64,000 bases of DNA. Source: DATHTS01 sp965219305. Lineage in GTDB: Bacteria > Acidobacteriota > Blastocatellia > Pyrinomonadales > Pyrinomonadaceae. Below, piece after piece: positions 35,695 through 44,319 of the stretch. Position 1 is the first letter of the stretch, and each line of letters starts with the position of its first letter. Both the position numbers and the translations under genes were made by a program. A model generated the notes under the pieces. It was given only the letters and a program-made list of their open reading frames with translations. It was not told the DNA's origin and ran no database searches. The stretch spans positions 3,906,001 to 3,970,000 of the forward strand of contig OZ244725.1 in the NCBI GenBank assembly GCA_965219305.1, in the 5' to 3' direction.

Positions 35695-36111
35695 TTAAAC
35701 GAGTTCGAGCTTACTGAAAAAATATCCGATCTCGATCGCCGCATTTTCGTCCGAATCCGAACCGTGAACGGCATTTTCACCGATCGAACCCGCAAATTCC
35801 TTCCGCAAAGTTCCTTCTTCAGCTTCCGCCGGATTCGTCGCGCCCATCAGATCGCGCCACGATTTCACGGCGTTGTCTTTTTCAAGTGCCATCACGACGC
35901 ACGGATTGCTCGACATAAATTCCGTCAATTCCCCGAAAAACGGACGCTCGGCGTGAACCGCATAAAAACCTTCCGCTTCTTTCTGCGTCATATGAATAAG
36001 TTTCATCCCGCGAATCGTAAAACCCGCGCCCAAAACTTTGTCAACTATTTTTCCCGTATGCCCTTTTGCGACCGCATCGGGCTTGATTATTCCAAATGTT
36101 AAATTGCTCAT
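35695..36111 (-). CDS. ndk: Nucleoside diphosphate kinase
   Basis: Keeps nucleoside triphosphate pools balanced by phosphate transfer through a phospho-histidine. The N terminus has TFGIIKPDAVAKGHTGKI, and the catalytic His is in NAVHGSDSDENAAIEI near residue 117. At 138 aa it is the standard size. It has its own terminator. The gene starts 6 bp from the stop of the small secreted-protein gene at 36118, so the two are probably co-transcribed (that gene is upstream on the minus strand). Confidence 0.97.
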   Translation of the reverse strand: MSNLTFGIIKPDAVAKGHTGKIVDKVLGAGFTIRGMKLIHMTQKEAEGFYAVHAERPFFGELTEFMSSNPCVVMALEKDNAVKSWRDLMGATNPAEAEEGTLRKEFAGSIGENAVHGSDSDENAAIEIGYFFSKLELV

Positions 36112-36117
36112 TATTTA

Positions 36118-36864
36118 TTAATTTTTCCTCTTAGTATTTTCTATTATCGCTCCTCCGGGTGATGAATCCATCAGTTCTAAAACAACTTCCCAATTCATTC
36201 CAAAAGGAGCATTTGTAAAAACAAATTCTTTTACTTCAAACTCCTTAAAACCTTCCTTGCTTACTTTCAAAGAATATTTTGCTGGCTTCATTCTGTCGCT
36301 CTCAAATTTTTTATTCTCTTCATTCGATATGTAACCGACATAGCTTAAATCTAAAGAATAATAACCATTGTATTCTCCCGTCCTCGTTTCATATTGATTT
36401 CCAAATTCGTCTTGAACAATTATTTTTGCGTTAGGTATCAAAGCACCCGTTTGATCGAAAACTCTTCCGCCTAATGATGCAAATCTTGTTAGGGATTCAA
36501 TATCTTCTGTCCCAGTTCTTCTTAAATTAATTTTGATTTTCTGAAGATGTCCTTTATCAAAATGAACTTTAAATTGTTTTTCAGCAAAATCCTTTGCAGT
36601 AATTTTTATAAGAAAAGTTCCTCTTTCTTCGAGTCCGAGATGAATGTAATAAAAATTCTCTTTCTCAAAAAAATTGGAGAACTCTAAAGCCGTTGTGTTA
36701 TTTTCAGTTAGGCGAAACACTTGAACTTTTGCATTTGAAATATGTTTGTTCTCAAAATTCGTAAGTTCGAGTTTTATAGCAGACATATAACACGCTTGAG
36801 CATTACAAATCAGACTAAATGCAAAAACTATTATTACAAGAAAAATCAAATTTATTACTTTCAT
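36118..36864 (-). CDS. Secreted protein with carboxypeptidase-regulatory-like domain
   Basis: Exported 248-aa protein. A signal peptide (MKVINLIFLVIIVFAFSLICNAQ) is followed by a beta-rich region (KLELTNFENKHISNAKVQVFRL) and a regulatory-like fold (SLGGRVFDQTGALIPNAKIIVQDEFGNQYE...YSLKVSKEGFKEFEVKEF). Composition is more AT-rich than the neighbours. It is probably related to the protein at 37169-37819, which has the same plan. Function unknown. It is upstream of ndk on the same strand. Confidence 0.75.
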   Translation of the reverse strand: MKVINLIFLVIIVFAFSLICNAQACYMSAIKLELTNFENKHISNAKVQVFRLTENNTTALEFSNFFEKENFYYIHLGLEERGTFLIKITAKDFAEKQFKVHFDKGHLQKIKINLRRTGTEDIESLTRFASLGGRVFDQTGALIPNAKIIVQDEFGNQYETRTGEYNGYYSLDLSYVGYISNEENKKFESDRMKPAKYSLKVSKEGFKEFEVKEFVFTNAPFGMNWEVVLELMDSSPGGAIIENTKRKN

Positions 36865-36925
36865 TATTTCAATCCTACAAAAAGTCTTTTATCTCTGATG
36901 TGATGCGCGTCGGTTTCGATATTTC

Positions 36926-36952
36926 ATTATAAAGCTAAATTGCAAAAGACAA
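36926..36952 (-). promoter_or_regulatory. Candidate promoter for the secreted protein gene
   Basis: Minus strand: TTGTCT (36947-36952), 15-nt spacer, perfect TATAAT (36926-36931), about 62 bp before the ATG. The rest of the 304-bp gap at 36865-37168 is AT-rich; I see no gene or repeat in it. Confidence 0.35.
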
Positions 36953-37168
36953 ATTTTAACTTTCTACTTTTACAAAAAACACAGAAAAAATCTAGCCGAA
37001 GATGCAGATTCTTGTCGAACACAAACGCATCTTGCAAAAAATAATTATGCGCGTTGATTATCCGAAAATTGTGGGTTATTCTTAGCCAATCGTTTTTGTT
37101 TAATTGCCCGAAACAACGAGAATTTTCTAAAAATTAAAATTAAAATTCAGAGGTAAAATGTTTGAAAA

Positions 37169-37819
37169 TTACGGCGCGTCCTGTTCTAATTCGATATTCA
37201 TATTTACAGAACTTTTTTTGCTCAGATCAATTTCGATCTCCTCGGATTTGTAACCTTCTTTCTCGAACCGGACTTTGTATTTTTTGTCATCTAAAACTTT
37301 GAAACTCACCGCGCCGTATTCATCGGAAATTTCCTCAAGTGTTTTGTCATCTTCCGAAATCACGGTAACTTTGACACCGAATGTTCCTTTTTTGTTTCTA
37401 TAATTTATCCAAAATTTGATTTCTTTGATTTCTTCCAACGCAGTATTTGTCTTGGAATTTTTATTTTCGAGTTTCAGATTAAACTCTCTCTGTTTACAAT
37501 GCGGAAATTTCAATTCGGTTTCAAAAGTCTTAAAACCGTCGGCGGAAACCAACAATTTGTATTTTGAAGAAAGTTGGTGTCCTTCGTAAAAAAATATCGA
37601 GAAAACCGAAAGGTCGTTTTCATCCCTAACAAATGTCTTCCCGCGTGTTTCGTCTTTTCCAAGCGGCACAAGCTGGACAACGGCGTTTGTTACGGGTTTT
37701 TCGTCTTCGGTTTTTATCGCCAAAACCGTTTTGTATTGCCCGCACAATTGAGCGTCGGCTTGCAGAACGAACGCACAACTCATCAATAACAACAAAATAA
37801 TTTTTATCTGAAATTTCAT
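37169..37819 (-). CDS. Secreted protein with two regulatory-like beta domains
   Basis: Exported 216-aa protein. A signal peptide (MKFQIKIILLLLMSCAFVLQADAQ) is followed by two similar beta-sandwich stretches: AIKTEDEKPVTNAVVQLVPLG...YKLLVSADGFKTFETEL, and FGVKVTVISEDDKTLEEISD...YKVRFEKEGYKSEEIEI. The repeated xDGFKxFE/EGYKSEE signature links it to the 36118-36864 protein. Its first four bases overlap the end of the thioesterase gene, as a TGA/ATG-type overlap, so the two are coupled. Function unknown. Confidence 0.72.
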   Translation of the reverse strand: MKFQIKIILLLLMSCAFVLQADAQLCGQYKTVLAIKTEDEKPVTNAVVQLVPLGKDETRGKTFVRDENDLSVFSIFFYEGHQLSSKYKLLVSADGFKTFETELKFPHCKQREFNLKLENKNSKTNTALEEIKEIKFWINYRNKKGTFGVKVTVISEDDKTLEEISDEYGAVSFKVLDDKKYKVRFEKEGYKSEEIEIDLSKKSSVNMNIELEQDAP

Positions 37820-38202
37820 AACATTTCAAAAATCTCCCGGATTTCTTCCGTGATTTTCGCCGGTCTTCCCGAATTTTTATTAATAAAACACCAAACACTT
37901 CGCGCTTTTACGAGCAAATCTTTGCCGCGTTTGATCTCCGTAAATCTCTCGCAAGTGATGCGCGTCGCATTTCCGACCCAAGTCGTTGCAGTTACGTTTT
38001 CGCCTTTGAAAGTCTGCTTTTTATAATCAATTTCGTGCCGCGTCAGCATCCACGTAAATTGTCCGCGCATTTCTTCGTTCGTTACCGAAAACCAATGGGC
38101 GACGGCGACATCCTGAATCCATCGAACGTAAGCGACATTGTTGACGTGATTTTGAGCGTCAATATCTTCCGGCGAAACGATAAAAGAATGTGAGAATTTC
38201 AT
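37816..38202 (-). CDS. Acyl-CoA thioesterase, 4HBT hotdog family
   Basis: Cytosolic thioesterase of 128 aa in the YbgC/FadM group. The signature region FIVSPEDIDAQNHVNNVAYVRWIQDVA contains the catalytic Asp/His/Asn residues in D-x-x-x-HVNN. The strand KGENVTATTWVGNATRITCERFTEI follows. The gene overlaps by 4 bp with both the upstream serine hydrolase gene and the downstream secreted protein gene, so this is a tight three-gene unit. Confidence 0.9.
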   Translation of the reverse strand: MKFSHSFIVSPEDIDAQNHVNNVAYVRWIQDVAVAHWFSVTNEEMRGQFTWMLTRHEIDYKKQTFKGENVTATTWVGNATRITCERFTEIKRGKDLLVKARSVWCFINKNSGRPAKITEEIREIFEML

Positions 38203-39284
38203 TTTTCAAATGCGGCGTTTAAGATTTCGTAAGACAAGCCTTGACTCGCATAAGTGCGAAAAAGCGTCTGCGTTTCCGTGTTGCTCAGAAAGATCGCGGA
38301 AAGTTTTTCTTCATAAGAAATGATATTCAAAGCGCAGAAACCGTTGATGTAACCTTGCCGTTCAACCATTCGTTTCTTTGCGCCGCCCGAAAATTCGAGA
38401 TTGTAAATCCAGCTTCCGAGACCGACAAAACCTAATTTTTCCGACGGCGTGAACATTTCGTCCGTGTATTTTTTAGATAAAAGTTTGTAATTCAAAAGCG
38501 CGTCGTTCCACAAATTTAAATCTTCGGCGGTCGAATACATCGCGCCCGCCGCGCCGAAGTTTTCGGTTTGAACGAAACTTTCTCTAAAATATTTTCCGTC
38601 TTTGAAACTGTAACCGCTCGCCAGATTTTCAATCACATTTTCGCTTTTTATCAATCCGGTGTTTTTCATTTTTAACGGCACGAGAATATTTTCATTTAAA
38701 ACCGTTTCGTAACTTTTCCCCGAAACTTTCTCGATAATTTTTCCGAGAATTATGAAATCCGCATTGTTATAACTGAATTTTTCGCCGGGTTCAAAAAGCA
38801 AATCGCCTTGCAGATAATTTTTGATAACAAAATCCGCATCGGTCATTTTAGTATCTTCATTTACATAAAATTCGTCGGGCAATTGCGGCAAACCGGACGC
38901 GCTTGTCAGCAGATCGCGGATTTTTATTTTGTTCGCCGTTTCTTTGCGAAATTCGGGAAGATAATCGGTGATGGTTTTGTCGAGATCAATTTTGCTTTGC
39001 TCGACAAACTGCATTATTAAAACTGCTGTAAATTGTTTTGTAATCGAACAGATGCGGAATTTCGTGTTTATATTGTTCGGAATTTTCCATTCGCGGTTCG
39101 CTTGTCCGACCGCGCCTTCGTAAATGGTTTTGCCGTTTTTGGAAATTAAAACAACGCCCGAAAATTCGCCGTTTTTGTTGGCGGTTTCCAAAATTTTAGC
39201 GATTGCTTTTGCGTCAGAAGCCTGAACTGCGGAAACAATCGCTAAAAATGAAATGACTGAAAAGATTAAAAATCTGCTTTTCAT
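38199..39284 (-). CDS. Beta-lactamase-like serine hydrolase (class C fold)
   Basis: Exported 361-aa serine hydrolase. A signal peptide (MKSRFLIFSVISFLAIVSAVQA) is followed by the SxxK motif SITK (Ser80-Lys83) in FRICSITKQFTAVLIMQF. The YxN motif is YNNAD. The third KTG/HxG-type motif is not clear. The fold matches beta-lactamase-related esterases and peptidases rather than a resistance enzyme. It is first in a three-gene unit with the thioesterase and a secreted protein. The substrate is unknown. Confidence 0.87.
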   Translation of the reverse strand: MKSRFLIFSVISFLAIVSAVQASDAKAIAKILETANKNGEFSGVVLISKNGKTIYEGAVGQANREWKIPNNINTKFRICSITKQFTAVLIMQFVEQSKIDLDKTITDYLPEFRKETANKIKIRDLLTSASGLPQLPDEFYVNEDTKMTDADFVIKNYLQGDLLFEPGEKFSYNNADFIILGKIIEKVSGKSYETVLNENILVPLKMKNTGLIKSENVIENLASGYSFKDGKYFRESFVQTENFGAAGAMYSTAEDLNLWNDALLNYKLLSKKYTDEMFTPSEKLGFVGLGSWIYNLEFSGGAKKRMVERQGYINGFCALNIISYEEKLSAIFLSNTETQTLFRTYASQGLSYEILNAAFEK

Positions 39285-39301
39285 AAATTGTCTGAATAAA
39301 T

Positions 39302-40186
39302 TTACGCCGATGCTTTCGCGCCGAGAACTTCCTGCACGGCTTTGCCGATGTCGGCGGGCGATTCGACAACTTTAATTCCGGCGGCGGTCAATGCTTTCAT
39401 TTTTTCAGAAGCAGTTCCCTTTCCGCCCGAAATGATCGCGCCCGCGTGTCCCATACGTCTTCCGGGAGGCGCGGTTTGTCCGGCGATAAATGCGACAATG
39501 GGTTTAGTTACGTTATCTTTGGCAAATTCCGCCGCTTCTTCTTCGGCACTTCCGCCGATCTCGCCGATCATTACGATCGCGTCGGTTTCGTCGTCGGCTT
39601 CAAACAATCTGAGCGCGTCCGTGTGATTCGTGCCGATGATCGGATCGCCGCCGATGCCGATTGCCGCCGATTGTCCCAAGCCGAGCGCGGTTAATTGTCC
39701 GACGGCTTCGTAAGTCAAAGTTCCCGAACGCGACACGACTCCAATTCTGCCTTCTTTGTGAATATGTCCGGGCATAATTCCGATCTTGCATTTTCCCGGC
39801 GCGATGATTCCCGGACAATTCGGACCAATCAGGCGCGTTTCTTTTCCGCTTAAAAATTCGCGAACTTTAATCATATCCGCGACCGGAACGCCTTCCGTGA
39901 TGCAGACGACGAGCGGCAAACCCGCATCAGCCGCTTCCATAATAGCGTCGGCGGCAAACGGCGGCGGAACGTAAATTACCGAAGCGTTGGCGTTCGTTGC
40001 TTCGACCGCTTCTTTGACCGTGTTAAAAACCGGAACGCCTTCGTGCGTCGTGCCGCCTTTTCCCGGCGTTACGCCGCCGACCACATTCGTGCCGTATTCG
40101 ATCATCTGCTGCGTATGAAACGTGCCTTCTTTTCCCGTTATTCCCTGCACGATCAAGCGCGTGCTTTTATCTATCAAAATGCTCAA
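39302..40186 (-). CDS. sucD: Succinyl-CoA ligase alpha subunit (TTG start)
   Basis: TCA-cycle enzyme subunit that takes part in substrate-level phosphorylation with SucB/C. The CoA-binding N terminus is IVQGITGKEGTFHTQQMIEYG. The phospho-histidine is in RMGHAGAIISGGKGTA near residue 250. At 294 aa it is full length. The start codon is TTG at 40186. It is supported by the strong ribosome site AGGAG 7 bp before it and the expected N terminus, with no ATG nearby. The beta subunit gene is not in the window. Confidence 0.95.
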   Translation of the reverse strand: MSILIDKSTRLIVQGITGKEGTFHTQQMIEYGTNVVGGVTPGKGGTTHEGVPVFNTVKEAVEATNANASVIYVPPPFAADAIMEAADAGLPLVVCITEGVPVADMIKVREFLSGKETRLIGPNCPGIIAPGKCKIGIMPGHIHKEGRIGVVSRSGTLTYEAVGQLTALGLGQSAAIGIGGDPIIGTNHTDALRLFEADDETDAIVMIGEIGGSAEEEAAEFAKDNVTKPIVAFIAGQTAPPGRRMGHAGAIISGGKGTASEKMKALTAAGIKVVESPADIGKAVQEVLGAKASA

Positions 40187-40233
40187 AATTATTCTCCTAA
40201 AATTTTATTTATCAATGCTTTTAATCTGCAAAA

Positions 40234-40263
40234 AGTATAACACGACCGATTATTTTTTGTGAA
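40234..40263 (-). promoter_or_regulatory. sucD: Promoter for sucD
   Basis: Minus strand: TTCACA (40258-40263), 18-nt spacer, TATACT (40234-40239), each one base from consensus, about 48 bp before the TTG start. Confidence 0.6.
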
Positions 40264-40376
40264 AATGCACGATTGTCTTCTTTAAAATTAGATCGAACAT
40301 TCTTTTCCAGATCGTCGTAAGTCCGATTAACCGACTTTTTCGGCAATCAAAAATTCAAATCAAACCGAACTTTTTT

Positions 40377-41621
40377 ATGCGACAGGTTTTTACATTTTAC
40401 GCGGACGCTTTTTGGATTTCGCTCCAATCAATTGTCGAACACAAATTACGCGCTTTTTTGACTTTGCTCGGCGTGATTATCGGCGTTGCTTCGGTCGTCG
40501 TCGTTGGTGCTTCGATCAGCGGTTTGAATTCTTATGTGACGGAAAAAATCTCGAAAGTCCTCGGCGCAAATCATTTTATGATAAACAGAATGGCGCATTC
40601 GGGACAGATGGAAGACGACGAATTTGAACGCCGGAATAAGCAAAATAAAAAACTTACGTGGGAAGAATACGAATATATCAAGGAAAAATGCGCGAATTGT
40701 TCGGAAGTCGGCGCGCAGACCGACAACGGCGCGGATTTGAACGAAGGCGGCGTTGAAATGCCTTCCGTTCGTATGATCGGTGTAACGGCGAATATGGCGG
40801 ACATCGAAGATAAAAATATCAGTCAGGGACGTTTTATTTTCGATTCGGAAGTCGAACGCTCGTCGAACGTCTGCGTCATCGGCGCGGATATTGTCGAGAA
40901 ATTTTTCCCGTATGAAAATCCGGTCGGACAAACCGTTAAAGTTCGCGGAATGCCTTTGAAAATTATCGGAGTCGAAGAAAAACGCGGCGCGATGTTCGGG
41001 CAGTCAATGGACAGAAATCTTTATATGCCGATCAGCCTGCATATGCAGTTGTTCGAACACGGCGGCGGAATTCAGGTTCACGGAAAATCCGCCGATCTTG
41101 AATCTTTGACGTTTGCAATCGAAGACGCGCGAACGGATCTGCGAAATAAACGCAAACTTCTCGGCGGCGTCGAAGACAATTTCGGAGTCGTCAACACGGC
41201 GGAAGTCGGAAATCAGATTGACCAATTTACAAACGCCATCGCCGCCGTCGTTTTGCCGATCACGATGATCACTTTGCTCGTCGGCGGAATCGTCGTAATG
41301 AATATTATGCTCGTCTCCGTTACCGAAAGAACTTTTGAAGTCGGTCTGCGAAAAGCACTCGGCGCGACGAGAAAACAGATTTTATTACAATTTCTGATCG
41401 AATCCGCTCTGCTGTGCGTCGTCGGCGGAATTTTAGGTTTGCTTTTAGCCGTCGGCGTTACAACGCTGATTACTTTTTTGTTGGAAATCACGATGACCGT
41501 AACAATTGGTTATATTTTGTTGTCCGTTATCGTCTCAAGCGTTATCGGAATCGTCGCCGGACTTTATCCGGCTTACAAAGCCGCGAAGCTCGATCCAATT
41601 GTAGCTTTGACGAAAAGTTAG
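40377..41621 (+). CDS. MacB/FtsX-type ABC transporter permease (first of pair)
   Basis: Inner-membrane permease of 414 aa. The first helix is AFLTLLGVIIGVASVVVVGAS, then a periplasmic MacB-like core of about 220 residues with VCVIGADIVEKFFPYENPVGQ, then the FtsX domain with three helices (PITMITLLVGGIVVMNIMLVSV...LLQFLIESALLCVVGGILGLLL...VSSVIGIVAGLYPAYKAA). It ends in ARKLDPI-like AAKLDPIVAL. A second, similar permease follows after 122 bp. No ATP-binding subunit is adjacent, although these permeases need one. Confidence 0.9.
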   Translation: MRQVFTFYADAFWISLQSIVEHKLRAFLTLLGVIIGVASVVVVGASISGLNSYVTEKISKVLGANHFMINRMAHSGQMEDDEFERRNKQNKKLTWEEYEYIKEKCANCSEVGAQTDNGADLNEGGVEMPSVRMIGVTANMADIEDKNISQGRFIFDSEVERSSNVCVIGADIVEKFFPYENPVGQTVKVRGMPLKIIGVEEKRGAMFGQSMDRNLYMPISLHMQLFEHGGGIQVHGKSADLESLTFAIEDARTDLRNKRKLLGGVEDNFGVVNTAEVGNQIDQFTNAIAAVVLPITMITLLVGGIVVMNIMLVSVTERTFEVGLRKALGATRKQILLQFLIESALLCVVGGILGLLLAVGVTTLITFLLEITMTVTIGYILLSVIVSSVIGIVAGLYPAYKAAKLDPIVALTKS

Positions 41622-41627
41622 AAGAAG

Positions 41628-41735
41628 TAGTCAGAAGTCAGAATTCAGTAGTCAGAAGTAAAAATTTAATTCAACATTTAGTTTCAATCTACTGACTACT
41701 GAATTCCGACTACTGAATTCTGACTTCTGACTTCT
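41628..41735. repeat. Inverted repeat of AGTCAGAATTCAGTAGTC words between the permease genes
   Basis: Words such as AGTAGTCAGAAGTCAGAATT on the left (41628-41659) recur inverted on the right (41691-41735, GACTACTGAATTCTGAC). They would form a long imperfect hairpin. There is no T-run in either direction, so it is not a standard terminator. Confidence 0.7.
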
Positions 41736-41743
41736 AAAAAACT

Positions 41744-43012
41744 ATGAAAGCTTCAAGATTACTGCCGAAAGAAATTCTAAAAATGGCTCTGGACAGCATT
41801 ATGGGTCATAAGTTCCGATCATTTTTGACGATTCTCGGAATTGTCGTCGGCGTTTTTACAGCAATTGTCGTAGCTTCGATCTTGACAGGTTTGCGCCAGA
41901 GCATCGTGGCGATGATCGAAGATTACGGGACGAATAATATCTACGTTTTTCACTTAACGACGGGTTTTGGTCCGCCGAATCGTGAAGAGAAAAACCGCAA
42001 GCCGCTGACTTTAGATGACGCAGAAATGCTTCTGAAACAATCTGACGCGATCGAAGATATTACGGCGGTCGCGCCCGGAATCGGCAACTTCGGCAACGCG
42101 AGTTTCGACGATAATATGGTATATAAAGACAAAAATTATCGCTGGGCGCAGACCGACGGCGTGATGCCGAATTACGCGCAGATGTCGAATATGATTTTGC
42201 GCGAAGGTCGTTTTATCACCGAATCAGATAATCTGCAAAGGCGCAATGTTCTGGTCATCGGCGTAAATGCCGCCGCCGCGCTTTTTCCCGGCAAAGAAGG
42301 CGAGATAGCCGGCGAATCTGTCCGAATGAACGGTCAGCAATGGCAAATCATCGGAGTTATCGAAAAACGCAAAGCCGGATTTTTCGGCGAAAATGAAGAA
42401 GACCGAAAAATCTTTATGCCGCTCCGAACTGCCCGCAAAGTCGCTCCGCAGAGAGATTTTTTAGAATTAATTGTTAAAGCCAAAAGTGATCGTATGGAAA
42501 CCGCTCTGCTCGACATCGAAGCGGTTTTGCGGCAAAGACGCGAAGTAAAATTCGGCGAACCGAACAATTTCGATGTAAAAACCGCCGACAGTTTTATCAA
42601 ACAATTCGATTCGATAATCGGCGGAGTTGGAATCGCGGCAATTGCGATTTCGTGTCTCGGTCTGCTCGTCGGCGGAATCGGCGTGATGAATATTATGCTC
42701 GTCTCCGTCACCGAACGCACAAAAGAGATCGGAATTCGCAAAGCCATCGGCGCGACCCGAAGCGCGATCGTTTTACAATTTTTACTCGAAGCGATGACGC
42801 TGACGTTTTTCGGCGGAATTCTCGGCGTTGTTTCCGCCGTAACTATAAGTCAAATAATTATGTTCTTTGTTCCAACTCTTCCAGCGGCAGTCGAAATGTG
42901 GATGATCGCACTTTCATTAATCGTGTCCGTCGGCATCGGTTTGATCTTCGGCGTTCTTCCGGCGAGAAAAGCTGCAAAACTTGATCCGATTGAGTGTTTA
43001 CGTTACGAATAA
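41744..43012 (+). CDS. MacB/FtsX-type ABC transporter permease (second of pair)
   Basis: Paralogue of the preceding permease, 422 aa. Helix 1 is FRSFLTILGIVVGVFTAIVVASI. The periplasmic core contains NVLVIGVNAAAALFPGKEGE, and the FtsX domain has ISCLGLLVGGIGVMNIMLVSVTERTKEIGIRKAIGATRSAIVLQF read in pieces and ARKAAKLDPIECL at the end. Together the two could form a heterodimeric exporter of the MacB or lipoprotein-release type, with an ATPase encoded elsewhere. It is followed by the hrcA promoter region. Confidence 0.9.
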   Translation: MKASRLLPKEILKMALDSIMGHKFRSFLTILGIVVGVFTAIVVASILTGLRQSIVAMIEDYGTNNIYVFHLTTGFGPPNREEKNRKPLTLDDAEMLLKQSDAIEDITAVAPGIGNFGNASFDDNMVYKDKNYRWAQTDGVMPNYAQMSNMILREGRFITESDNLQRRNVLVIGVNAAAALFPGKEGEIAGESVRMNGQQWQIIGVIEKRKAGFFGENEEDRKIFMPLRTARKVAPQRDFLELIVKAKSDRMETALLDIEAVLRQRREVKFGEPNNFDVKTADSFIKQFDSIIGGVGIAAIAISCLGLLVGGIGVMNIMLVSVTERTKEIGIRKAIGATRSAIVLQFLLEAMTLTFFGGILGVVSAVTISQIIMFFVPTLPAAVEMWMIALSLIVSVGIGLIFGVLPARKAAKLDPIECLRYE

Positions 43013-43055
43013 ATAAAGACAATAAAAAATGTTTGACAAAGTTTAACAATAAATC

Positions 43056-43085
43056 TTGACATTGCACCGCTTAAAATGCTATCAA
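43056..43085 (+). promoter_or_regulatory. hrcA: Candidate promoter for the hrcA operon
   Basis: TTGACA (43056-43061), 18-nt spacer, TATCAA (43080-43085), about 65 bp before the hrcA ATG. A second TTGACA lies at 43033-43038. I see no CIRCE (TTAGCACTC-N9-GAGTGCTAA) here. Confidence 0.4.
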
Positions 43086-43149
43086 TTTAGAAGCGTATCT
43101 TTTCCCACGGATACGGAAAACGCTCACAAATTTTCAATATCTGTTCGGG

Positions 43150-44247
43150 ATGCGTGTGGAAAAAGAAAGCAAAAAAAGAATTCCCGACACTCGCGGGCAG
43201 ATGGTTCTTTCAACCATTATCAGTGAACATCTCGTGTCGGGCGAACCTGTCGGTTCAAAAATCGTCGCCGAAAAATTTGCCGAAAGTCTGTCGGTCAGTT
43301 CGGCAACTGTGAGAAATGTAATGAGCGAACTCGAAGATTTGGGTTTACTCGAACAGCCGCACACTTCCGCCGGTCGCGTTCCAACTGATAAAGGTTACAG
43401 GTTTTATGTTGATAATTTGCTCGGAATCTTGAGTTTATCAAATGAAGATTTGCTTTTGATAAACGAGGAATTGAGCGAAACACGCGAAAATTCGGGAAGT
43501 TTGATGGAGAAAACTTCACAGCTTCTCTCTGTTCTTTCAAAAAATGTCGGCATCGTCGTTACGCCTTCGCTGGCGCACGACCGCCTTCAGCATATCGAAT
43601 TTGTAAATCTTTCCGACGGGCGAATTCTCGTGATTTTGGTGAGCGCGCCGAATATCGTTCACAACAAGATAATTCATCTGAAAGAAGGTTTTACGAGCGA
43701 AGAACTAAGTCGCACGGCGCGTTATTTGAATGTCGAATTTGCCGGAAAAAGTCTTTCGAAAATTCGTGCTGCGATCTTAAAATTGATGCACGAAGAAAAG
43801 GCACTTTTCGACAAACTTCTGCAAACGGCGATGATTCTTACATCGCAGAGCATCGAAAGCGAAGACGCGACACGCGGCGAAATTTACGTGGACGGAACTT
43901 CTAATATTTTAGGAAAACCGGATTTCACAAACTTTGAAAGATTGCGCGAACTCTTGAAAACGATTGAAGAAAAATCGCGTTTCGTGCAGATTTTAAGCGA
44001 ATGTATCGGCACTGATGCGGCTTTGAGCGGCGACGTTCAAATCATCATCGGCAGCGAACATTCGAATCAGGCGATGCAAAATTGTGCGATCATTTCCGCG
44101 CCGTATCGCATCGGCGACAGCCAGACAATCGGCAGTTTGAGCGTTCTCGGTCCGACGAGAATCGAATACGCGAGAATTATTTCCGTCGTCGGTTATATAG
44201 CGAAAATGCTTGAGAAAATTTTATCGGAAGAAAAAACTCGAAACTAG
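43150..44247 (+). CDS. hrcA: Heat-inducible transcription repressor HrcA
   Basis: Represses chaperone genes until heat shock. The N-terminal winged helix is TRGQMVLSTIISEHLVSGEP...SSATVRNVMSELEDLGLLEQPHTSAGRVPTDKGYRFYVD (read in pieces), which is the family hallmark. The GAF-like effector domain and C-terminal region end with HSNQAMQNCAIISAPYRIGD...SLSVLGPTRIEYARII. At 365 aa it is full length. It is first in the hrcA-grpE-dnaK order. The absence of a CIRCE operator in its own leader is odd. Confidence 0.96.
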   Translation: MRVEKESKKRIPDTRGQMVLSTIISEHLVSGEPVGSKIVAEKFAESLSVSSATVRNVMSELEDLGLLEQPHTSAGRVPTDKGYRFYVDNLLGILSLSNEDLLLINEELSETRENSGSLMEKTSQLLSVLSKNVGIVVTPSLAHDRLQHIEFVNLSDGRILVILVSAPNIVHNKIIHLKEGFTSEELSRTARYLNVEFAGKSLSKIRAAILKLMHEEKALFDKLLQTAMILTSQSIESEDATRGEIYVDGTSNILGKPDFTNFERLRELLKTIEEKSRFVQILSECIGTDAALSGDVQIIIGSEHSNQAMQNCAIISAPYRIGDSQTIGSLSVLGPTRIEYARIISVVGYIAKMLEKILSEEKTRN

Positions 44248-44319
44248 ATTCGGAAAAACTTTATATAATTAACTTCTTTTTGATGATAAAAATCAAACTT
44301 CCAAGTGCAAAAACCCAAA

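Noticed and set aside
40377..43012. Complete MacAB or Lol-type transporter
   Set aside because: No ATP-binding protein or adaptor gene is adjacent, so only permeases are called.
43013..43149. CIRCE operator in front of hrcA
   Set aside because: No TTAGCACTC-N9-GAGTGCTAA pattern is visible in the leader; only TTGACA-type boxes.
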